Positions 33,805 to 39,093 of a stretch of 39,093 nt of DNA are shown here, one piece after another. The stretch comes from CAZRAL01 sp964598005 (GTDB taxonomy: Bacteria; Pseudomonadota; Gammaproteobacteria; Burkholderiales; Usitatibacteraceae), in the NCBI GenBank assembly GCA_964598005.1, contig CAZRAL010000020.1, positions 1-39,093 on the forward strand, in the 5' to 3' direction. Each line of letters opens with the position of its first letter. Position 1 is the first letter of the stretch. Below the pieces are notes generated by a model that worked only from the letters and a program-made list of their open reading frames with translations, did no database searches and was not told where the DNA came from. A program made the translations under genes and the position numbers.

Positions 33805-34932
33805 ATGTCGTTCGTTCCTTCGGATCACGATCATCCACTACGTCTCGCGGGGCCGCTGTGGGTGACTGCTGCGGCCATACGTCATCGCTTTTTTTCACTT
33901 CGCTCCCGCCGCAAGCCCGATCACCCCGCGCGCATCCTGATTGCCCATCAGCTTTTGCTGGGCGATGCCTTCATGCTTACGCCGCTGCTGGCCAAGTTGC
34001 GCCATCGCTACCCTGCTGCCGAAATCGTACTGGCCTGCCCCTGGGCGCAGGCGCCGCTGTATGCATCGCGCCCTTATGGCGTGCTCGCATGGCCCTACGA
34101 CGCCAGAGGCCGTGGCTCCATCGAAAACCTGTTGACCCAAGCAGCAGCCAGCGGCGGCTTCGACCTTGCGCTTATTCCCGGGGAAAACCGCTACGCCTGG
34201 TTTGCCGCCGCGTGCGGGGCACGCTGGATCGTGGCGCTGGCCGGCGGCGCCGCGTACAAAAACTGGCCGCTCGACGAAATTCGCCCCTGGCCGCCTCAAC
34301 TGGAGCCGCTGCCGGATGTTTTCGCCTCTTTGATCGATGGCGAGGCCCCACCCGCCTATTCAACGCAGGACTGGGCTGCGCCCGCGCACCAGCCCTTTAC
34401 CCAACCCGCCACACCTTATTGCGTACTGCACGTTGGTGCCTCGAATCCAAACAAATTATGGCCCCCGGCACATTGGCTGCGATTGGCCACTGAACTACAC
34501 GAACGCGGCTACCACATCATCTGGAGTGGGGGGCGGCATGAAACCGCGCTGGTCAACGCCTGCGATCCATCAGGACGTTTTGCCAGCATGGCGGGGCAAC
34601 TTGACCTCGCCCAGATGTGGCAGCTGATCGCAAACGCCGCGCTGCTGGTTGCGCCTGATACCGGCATGGCCCATTTGGGTCGGCTGGTTGCCACGCCGAC
34701 GATTGCCATCTTCGGGCCGGGACTGACGCGCCTCGTCGGTGGCGACTTTTGGCGCAATCAACCTTTTCAGGTTGTCGTGCTCGACGACATGACCGCGCGC
34801 TATCAACTAACCTTGTTCAAGCGCAGTCTACCGTGGCTGCATGATCATGAAGCCGCACGTTTGACGGGCGCAATATATGGTCGCGGCTTTCAACCGGTAC
34901 GTGATGCGGCCCTGCATTTTTTATCCCGGTAA
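33805..34932 (+). CDS. Glycosyltransferase family 9 (heptosyltransferase-like)
   Basis: The 375-aa protein has the GT9 layout. A basic N-terminal extension (about 1-45) precedes 'ARILIAHQLLLGDAFMLTPLLAKLRHRYP'. The donor-binding half follows, with 'CVLHVGASNPNKLWPPAHW' (about 208-226) and 'ALLVAPDTGMAHLGRLVATPTIAIFGPG' (about 281-308). The PDTGMAHL block stands where heptosyltransferases have 'xDTGxxHxAAA'. It is considerably diverged from the first GT9 gene at 28571, so it probably transfers to a different acceptor. The extension before the first beta strand is unusual. The gene follows the GT4 gene by 2 bp and overlaps the GT2 start by 1 bp (TAATG). Confidence 0.85.
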   Translation: MSFVPSDHDHPLRLAGPLWVTAAAIRHRFFSLRSRRKPDHPARILIAHQLLLGDAFMLTPLLAKLRHRYPAAEIVLACPWAQAPLYASRPYGVLAWPYDARGRGSIENLLTQAAASGGFDLALIPGENRYAWFAAACGARWIVALAGGAAYKNWPLDEIRPWPPQLEPLPDVFASLIDGEAPPAYSTQDWAAPAHQPFTQPATPYCVLHVGASNPNKLWPPAHWLRLATELHERGYHIIWSGGRHETALVNACDPSGRFASMAGQLDLAQMWQLIANAALLVAPDTGMAHLGRLVATPTIAIFGPGLTRLVGGDFWRNQPFQVVVLDDMTARYQLTLFKRSLPWLHDHEAARLTGAIYGRGFQPVRDAALHFLSR

Positions 34933-35762
34933 TGCCGTCCAGCCTTTCCATCTCTATCGTGGTTTATCGCACCCCGGCTGCGCACATCGAAGCCACACTG
35001 CAGTCGCTGCACAGGGCCCTTGAACAAGCCCAGCATCGTGGGGCGCTGGCTACGGCAACGCTCTTTCTGATCGATAATGAATCGACTGCCCGTCATTCCG
35101 CTTACTCATCTCTTCTGCAACCACCACTGGCAAGCGCCCATACCTATGCCACGCAACTTGTTGCCGGGCACGGCAATATCGGCTACGGCGCGGCGCATAA
35201 CCTTGCACTCGTTCGCAGTAATGCAGATTACCATCTGGTTCTGAATCCGGACGTTACCCTCGATGCCGAGTGCCTCGCCCATGCGCTGGATTATCTGCAG
35301 TCCCATCCGCAAACCGGCCTGCTCAGCCCCGTGGCCTATGCGCCCGATGGCGCACCGTTGTATCTGGCCAAACGTTACCCTTCGCTACTAATACTGGCCT
35401 TGCGCGGATTTGCACCCCGCTGGCTGCAAATGTGGTTGCAGAAAAAAATGGCGCGCTATGAAATGCGCGATATTCCCTTTGACCAAACCGTATCTGATTT
35501 ATCGATTGTGAGCGGGGCCTTCATGCTGATGCGCCGCAACGTATGGGAGCGCACGGGGGGGTTTGATCCGGCATTTTTTCTCTACTTCGAGGACTTTGAT
35601 CTGAGTTACCGGATCAGCCGGTTTTCCACTATCACCCGCCTGAACTCATGCCGCATGGTGCATGCTGGCGGGTACGCCGCACGCAAAGGGCTTAGCCATA
35701 TCGGGATGTTTGTACGCGCGGCCTGGCGTTTCTTTAATAAACATGGCTGGCGATTTTTTTGA
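34932..35762 (+). CDS. Glycosyltransferase family 2 (rhamnosyltransferase-like)
   Basis: The 276-aa GT-A fold enzyme begins SLSISIVVYRTPAAHIEATLQSL. It has 'NIGYGAAHNLAL' (about 81-92), the nucleotide-sugar/metal region 'YHLVLNPDVTLDAECL' (about 101-116), and 'SGAFMLMRRNVWERTGGFDPAFFLYFEDFDLSYRI' (about 193-227), where FED(x)DL is the usual acceptor-side acid. These match the WbbL/rhamnosyltransferase group of GT2, so a deoxysugar donor such as dTDP-rhamnose is plausible but unproven. It is the last gene of the LPS cluster. About 200 bp of AT-rich sequence with no recognised terminator follow before the tRNA gene. Confidence 0.87.
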   Translation: MPSSLSISIVVYRTPAAHIEATLQSLHRALEQAQHRGALATATLFLIDNESTARHSAYSSLLQPPLASAHTYATQLVAGHGNIGYGAAHNLALVRSNADYHLVLNPDVTLDAECLAHALDYLQSHPQTGLLSPVAYAPDGAPLYLAKRYPSLLILALRGFAPRWLQMWLQKKMARYEMRDIPFDQTVSDLSIVSGAFMLMRRNVWERTGGFDPAFFLYFEDFDLSYRISRFSTITRLNSCRMVHAGGYAARKGLSHIGMFVRAAWRFFNKHGWRFF

Positions 35763-35929
35763 GGATAGCCATAGGCAATTTGTAATGTCTAGCAGGAACA
35801 CTTGTTCTCTGTAAATCAATGAATTATGCGATTTTACCGACGGGATTGAGAGGAAATTCGTATTTTCTGTAACTGTTTTGTAGCGTCATTAGTGCTTGGA
35901 TAGTATCTAAACTATTTGAGTTTTAAATT

Positions 35930-35956
35930 TTGAATACCGGAAAAAATCTATATAAT
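35930..35956 (+). promoter_or_regulatory. Promoter of tRNA-Pro
   Basis: A perfect TATAAT (35951-35956) is preceded by TTGAAT (35930-35935) with a short 15-bp spacer. TTTGAA one base to the left gives 16 bp. The -10 ends 8 bp before the first base of the mature tRNA, so the precursor has almost no 5' leader. Confidence 0.55.
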
Positions 35957-35964
35957 TCAACGGT

Positions 35965-36041
35965 CGGGGTGTAGCGCAGCCTGGTAGCGCACCTGCATGG
36001 GGTGCAGGGGGTCGGAAGTTCGAGTCTTCTCACCCCGACCA
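35965..36041 (+). tRNA. proL: tRNA-Pro (anticodon GGG)
   Basis: A 77-nt cloverleaf. The acceptor stem CGGGGTG pairs with CACCCCG, followed by discriminator A and an encoded CCA (36039-36041). The D arm is GCGC-AGCCTGGTA-GCGC, the anticodon stem CCTGC/GCAGG encloses ATGGGGT with anticodon GGG, and the T arm is GGAAG-TTCGAGT-CTTCT. It closely matches bacterial tRNA-Pro(GGG), which reads CCC and CCU codons. It has its own promoter and terminator. Confidence 0.97.
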
Positions 36042-36048
36042 ATCTTCA

Positions 36049-36079
36049 AAACAGTTACAGGTAATACTGTTTGTTTTTA
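36049..36079 (+). terminator. Rho-independent terminator after tRNA-Pro
   Basis: AAACAGT (36049-36055) and ACTGTTT (36066-36072) form a 7-bp stem with a 10-nt loop. GTTTTTATT follows directly. It starts 8 bp after the tRNA CCA. Confidence 0.75.
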
Positions 36080-36206
36080 TTCTCACACTTACCCGAACAT
36101 GGCAATTGCAACTTGTAAAAGAAAAATAAATTAAGCTTTTTGCCATAATAGGGTGATTGCCAATGAAACGTACTTCCCAATCACAATTGCATACCGCCCC
36201 TTACGT

Positions 36207-37502
36207 TTAATCGGCAAATGGGTGCCGCAGCACGATTGTTTCCTCGCGATCCGGACCGGTTGAGATGAGGTCGATAGGCGCACCGACCAGTTGTTCGATA
36301 CGCTTTAAATAAATTTGTGCATTGTCTGGCAGTTGATTCCAGCTTTTGATGCCAGCGGTATTTTGTTTCCAGCCAGCGTGATCTTCGAATACAGGCTGGC
36401 AATGTGCAATCGATTCCGCGCCGTAGGGGAGGATATCTACGGTGGCTCCATTGAGCCGGTAGCCAGTGCAAATACGCAATATATCCAGTCCGTCCAGCAC
36501 ATCGAGTTTAGTAATGCATAGTCCCGAGAGGCCGTTGATTTGCCCAGCGCGTTTCAAAGCCGCAGCGTCGAACCAGCCGCAGCGGCGCGGCCGCCCGGTG
36601 ACCGATCCATATTCGTTGCCACGTATGCGCAGCCGCTCGCCTGTTGCATCCTCCAGTTCAGTAGGAAAGGGGCCTGAGCCTACGCGGGTGGCATAAGCCT
36701 TGGTGATGCCCAGCACGTAGCTGAGCGCCTGCGGCCCCACGCCCGCACCCGCAGAGGCCTGACCCGCCAGGCAGTTGGAGGAGGTCACGAAAGGGTAGGT
36801 ACCGTGATCGACATCGAGCAAGGCCGCCTGGGCGCCTTCGAACAGGATGCGCTTGTCTTGCGCCATCAGCGCATTCAGTTGTGCGGAAACATCGGCAATC
36901 ATCGGGCGCAGCCGGTCGGCATAGGCCAAAGTTTCGTCCAGCACTTGCTGAAAATCGACCGGTTTGGTTTTAAAGTAATTCGTGAGCAGGAAATTATGAT
37001 ATTCGAGTACTTCCTTCAGTTTTTCGGTAAAGCGTTCGCGCGCAAACAGGTCGCTGAAGCGGATGGCGCGGCGTGCAACCTTGTCCTCATAACACGGGCC
37101 GATCCCGCTGCCTGTGGTGCCGATCTTGCCGGCACCCTTGGCAATTTCGCGCGCCTGATCGATAGCGACGTGATAGGGCAAAATCAGGGGGCAGGCTTCG
37201 GAGATACGCAAGCGATTTACTACATCCAGACCAGCTTGCTCCAGTTCACCGATTTCCGCCAACAAAGCGCTGGGGCTTAACACGACGCCGTTGCCGATAA
37301 AGCAGGTGACGTGCGGGTGGAGGATGCCCGAGGGCATCAGTCGCAGGATGGTTTTTTTACCACCGATCACCAGCGTGTGCCCGGCGTTGTGGCCGCCCTG
37401 AAAACGCACCACAGCGGCGACTTTATCGGTCAGCCAATCGACGATTTTTCCCTTGCCTTCATCGCCCCATTGGGTGCCGATGACGACCACATTCTTGACC
37501 AT
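36207..37502 (-). CDS. purA: Adenylosuccinate synthetase
   Basis: The 431-aa enzyme condenses IMP and aspartate with GTP to adenylosuccinate, the first committed step to AMP. It begins MVKNVVVIGTQWGDEGKGKI, with the family's P-loop-like GDEGKGK (13-19) and 'GHNAGHT' (38-44). 'GTTGSGIGPCYEDK' (about 129-142) and 'RGNEYGSVTGRPRRCGW' (about 296-312) bind IMP and aspartate. Length is normal. AAGGA lies 7-11 bp upstream of ATG 37502. The gene starts 27 bp after the hisZ stop, and the string DUF2065-hisZ-purA is a typical betaproteobacterial arrangement. Confidence 0.97.
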   Translation of the reverse strand: MVKNVVVIGTQWGDEGKGKIVDWLTDKVAAVVRFQGGHNAGHTLVIGGKKTILRLMPSGILHPHVTCFIGNGVVLSPSALLAEIGELEQAGLDVVNRLRISEACPLILPYHVAIDQAREIAKGAGKIGTTGSGIGPCYEDKVARRAIRFSDLFARERFTEKLKEVLEYHNFLLTNYFKTKPVDFQQVLDETLAYADRLRPMIADVSAQLNALMAQDKRILFEGAQAALLDVDHGTYPFVTSSNCLAGQASAGAGVGPQALSYVLGITKAYATRVGSGPFPTELEDATGERLRIRGNEYGSVTGRPRRCGWFDAAALKRAGQINGLSGLCITKLDVLDGLDILRICTGYRLNGATVDILPYGAESIAHCQPVFEDHAGWKQNTAGIKSWNQLPDNAQIYLKRIEQLVGAPIDLISTGPDREETIVLRHPFAD

Positions 37503-37529
37503 GTTTTTTTCCTTAAAGATTTTTGCCTG

Positions 37530-38690
37530 TTATTCCAGTGTAACGACTTCCCATTTGCCCGCGATGCGTTTCAATTCGCGGTTGCAATTCAATTCGTGGT
37601 GATGCACTTCGTGCCCCGGCAGTCTCGCGACGACGATTTCGCCACGGGCGCGCAGCGCACGTATGGTTATTTGCAACTCTTCATCAACCAGTGCCGGATC
37701 GGGCGCCAGTATGCCCGGCGCGGCTTCGACATCGTGAATGAGTTCGAGTATGGCTTTAAGGTCGAGGCTGAAGCCCGTGGCGGGCCGAGCACGACCAAAT
37801 ACGCGGCCGATTTCATCATAGCGCCCGCCGCGGGCGATGGCATCTGCCGCACCTTGAGCATAGGCGGCAAAAGCCACGCCGCTTTCATAGTTGAAGCCAC
37901 CCAGTTCGGCCAGATCGATGCTAACCGTAATTCCGCGACGGGAAAAATAGGCGGCGATCTGTTCCAGTTCGGTAAGGGCGCGAGTCAGTTGTGGATGCGC
38001 TGGCAGAATGTCAGCAGCATGCACCAATACATCGGCATCGCCATAAAGCGAGGGTAGGGCTTGTATAGCGTCAGCGTGTTTGGGTAGCTCTTGCGTCAGT
38101 TTTTTCAGGCTGGGGATATCCTTGGCTTGCGTGGCATGAAACAATGCTTCAGCCTGAGCAGCGGGAACCATGGCCTCATCGAGCAGGGTGCGAAAGATCG
38201 CCGAATGTCCGATGTCGAGTTGAAGTTCGCGAATACCCAGGGCTTGCAGCACATCCAGCATAAGTTGCTGTACTTCGATATCTGCTTCCAGTCCTTTATG
38301 GCCATAGAGTTCTGCACCAATCTGGAAAGGCTGGCGGCTGCGATTCAATCCCGCTGGCAGGGTATGCAGCACACTGCCCGCATAGCATAAACGGGTAACG
38401 CCTTGCTGATTTAACAAGTGCGCATCGATGCGTGCCGCTTGCGGGGTGGTATCCGCACGTACACCCATCATGCGGCCGGATAATTGATCGACCAGTTTGA
38501 AGGTTTTCAAATCCATATCGTGCCCGGTGCCCGACAGCAGCGATTCCAGGTATTCCAGCAACGGCGGCATAACCAGTTGGTAGCCGTGCAGCTGAAACAA
38601 ATCCAGTACCTGACGGCGTCTGTGCTCCAGTTTAAGCGCCTGCCGGGGCAGCAGGTCTTCGATATGTTCGGGCAGTAACCAGGAAGGCAT
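37530..38690 (-). CDS. hisZ: ATP phosphoribosyltransferase regulatory subunit
   Basis: The 386-aa protein is a HisRS-like paralogue without aminoacylation function that forms a complex with short-form HisG and makes it sensitive to histidine. It begins MPSWLLPEHIEDLLPRQA. The class II synthetase-like core includes 'DTTPQAARIDAHLL' (motif 2-like, about 81-94) and 'ARGGRYDEIGRVFGRARPATGFSLDL' (about 302-327), typical of HisZ. I place the start at ATG 38690, 2 bp after the DUF2065 stop. The long upstream extension (to 38801) would run antisense-free through DUF2065 but has no family counterpart. It implies a short HisG elsewhere in the genome. Confidence 0.95.
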   Translation of the reverse strand: MPSWLLPEHIEDLLPRQALKLEHRRRQVLDLFQLHGYQLVMPPLLEYLESLLSGTGHDMDLKTFKLVDQLSGRMMGVRADTTPQAARIDAHLLNQQGVTRLCYAGSVLHTLPAGLNRSRQPFQIGAELYGHKGLEADIEVQQLMLDVLQALGIRELQLDIGHSAIFRTLLDEAMVPAAQAEALFHATQAKDIPSLKKLTQELPKHADAIQALPSLYGDADVLVHAADILPAHPQLTRALTELEQIAAYFSRRGITVSIDLAELGGFNYESGVAFAAYAQGAADAIARGGRYDEIGRVFGRARPATGFSLDLKAILELIHDVEAAPGILAPDPALVDEELQITIRALRARGEIVVARLPGHEVHHHELNCNRELKRIAGKWEVVTLE

Positions 38691-38692
38691 GT

Positions 38693-38878
38693 TTATTTGA
38701 TCAGCATCAACAAAGCCAGCCCCAGCAGCATGGCGGCAAACCCGGCAAAACGCAATTGACCGTCGGTCATCTCGACGAGGCGGCGGAAAGTGTCGCGCCA
38801 TAGTTGCGGCGCCACAAAAGGCATAATGCCTTCGAACACCAGCATCAGGGCGAATCCAGCCAGCAAGATATCAGACAA
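38693..38878 (-). CDS. DUF2065 family small membrane protein (YjeT-like)
   Basis: The 61-aa protein has two predicted transmembrane helices (ILLAGFALMLVFEGIMPFV, 4-22, and FAGFAAMLLGLALLMLI, 44-60), separated by a short charged loop with 'PQLWRDTFRRL'. This is the DUF2065/YjeT family, often found next to hflC and hisZ or purA in proteobacteria. The function is unknown to me. It is the first gene of the DUF2065-hisZ-purA unit, with a 2-bp gap to hisZ. The hairpin at 38907-38941 lies 29 bp before its ATG. Confidence 0.85.
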   Translation of the reverse strand: MSDILLAGFALMLVFEGIMPFVAPQLWRDTFRRLVEMTDGQLRFAGFAAMLLGLALLMLIK

Positions 38879-38906
38879 TCAATGGTTCCTTAAAATCAGC
38901 AAGCAC

Positions 38907-38941
38907 AAAAAACGGCGCGAACCTGTATGGGACGCGCCGTT
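38907..38941 (-). terminator. Hairpin with U tract at the 5' end of the DUF2065-hisZ-purA transcript
   Basis: On the minus strand, AACGGCGCG (38941-38933) pairs with CGCGCCGTT (38919-38911) around a 13-nt loop. TTTTT (to 38907) follows. It has the form of a rho-independent terminator. It could end an upstream gene to the right, or act as an attenuator, because a -10 box lies directly before it. Confidence 0.6.
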
Positions 38942-38946
38942 GCGGG

Positions 38947-38952
38947 ATTATA
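38947..38952 (-). promoter_or_regulatory. -10 box upstream of DUF2065-hisZ-purA
   Basis: A perfect TATAAT on the minus strand (38952-38947). No good -35 box is visible. The nearest hexamers at 16-17 bp match only three of six bases. Transcription from here would start at about 38940, at the first base of the terminator-like hairpin. Confidence 0.45.
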
Positions 38953-39023
38953 CGCGAATGCCCATAAGGTTTAATATCTTTGTATATTTTTGGAATGCCG
39001 AGCGGGTTGAAAGGACATCGCGT

Positions 39024-39052
39024 GCAGGATGACGATACTTAGTCGTCCCTGC
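39024..39052. repeat. Imperfect REP-like hairpin near the right edge
   Basis: GCAGG (39024-39028) pairs with CCTGC (39048-39052), and GACGA (39031-39035) with TCGTC (39043-39047), leaving an AT bulge and a 7-nt loop. Bulged two-part stems like this are typical of intergenic REP repeats. No gene is recognised between 38953 and 39093. Confidence 0.4.
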
Positions 39053-39093
39053 AAAAGCCCTGACAGCCGCGCCAGCGTTAGCGTTCATGGCGA

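Noticed and set aside
35965..36041. tRNA-Pro as an integration (att) site
   Set aside because: No second copy of the tRNA 3' end and no integrase gene are present in the window.
36133..36206. GTGATTG...CAATCAC pairing downstream of purA as a terminator
   Set aside because: The stem is 7 bp with an 18-nt loop and no U tract on the minus strand.
38945..39091. Short minus-strand frame at the right edge, considered as the end of hflC
   Set aside because: The translation does not resemble the HflC C-terminus and contains the imperfect hairpin repeat. The frame is probably non-coding.
1..39093. CRISPR array or defence island
   Set aside because: No regularly spaced direct repeats with unique spacers and no cas, restriction or toxin-antitoxin genes were seen.

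Overview
The window looks like a chromosomal segment of a betaproteobacterium, probably from the Nitrosomonadales (Gallionella, Methylophilus and Nitrosomonas relatives). This is inferred from gene content: a DUF2065-hisZ-purA string, a 'small Trp-rich' protein of the TIGR04438 type, an rpmB-rpmG pair, and an LPS-core locus that contains msbA. Genus cannot be assigned from the sequence alone. Most genes are intact and tightly packed.

Left part (1-9.5 kb). A set of short direct repeats resembling an insertion-sequence end abuts the promoter of rpmB-rpmG (L28, L33). A decayed DMT/EamA transporter remnant follows, then an intact mercaptopyruvate-type sulfurtransferase and two convergent secreted S9 (prolyl-oligopeptidase family) peptidases. 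The minus-strand sucC-sucD operon is split by a 370-bp insert: a small GIY-YIG nuclease gene bracketed by inverted copies of a 30-bp palindromic repeat that show a compensatory stem change. This is the most mobile-element-like structure in the window. A fragment of the same palindrome lies between the two S9 peptidase genes.

Middle (9-17 kb). A CHASE2/transmembrane/Ser-Thr-kinase receptor is followed 9 bp later by a DUF2889 gene. A single orphan type II/IV pseudopilin with its own strong terminator is divergent from them. Then come icd, a secreted redoxin, a small cysteine-rich protein and a RhlE-type DEAD-box helicase.

Bacterial alpha-2-macroglobulin operon (17.2-27.6 kb, minus strand). Six genes in the order DUF2138 (YfaA-like), DUF1175 (YfaT-like), alpha-2-macroglobulin (YfaS-like), DUF2300 (YfaQ-like), DUF2135, DUF2135 (YfaP-like, duplicated). 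It corresponds to E. coli yfaA-T-S-Q-P and, in general plan, to the Pseudomonas mag operon. Reading the proteins suggests a cell-envelope machine. The macroglobulin keeps a thioester motif (CVEQ). The YfaT-like protein looks like an NlpC/P60 cysteine hydrolase. The YfaQ-like protein appears to combine a penicillin-binding-protein-like SxxK/KT part, a SpoIID-like part and a terminal HExxH motif. A pairing of protease trap and peptidoglycan enzymes is my inference and the best candidate for an under-described system.

Right part (27.7-39.1 kb). A small cytochrome c and a small Trp-rich membrane protein lead into an LPS inner-core/lipid A export locus: GT9 (heptosyltransferase III-like), GT4 (WaaG-like), msbA, GT4, GT9, GT2. 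A tRNA-Pro(GGG) with its own promoter and terminator follows, and then purA, hisZ and a DUF2065 gene on the minus strand. A promoter-embedded hairpin-plus-U-tract sits just ahead of DUF2065.
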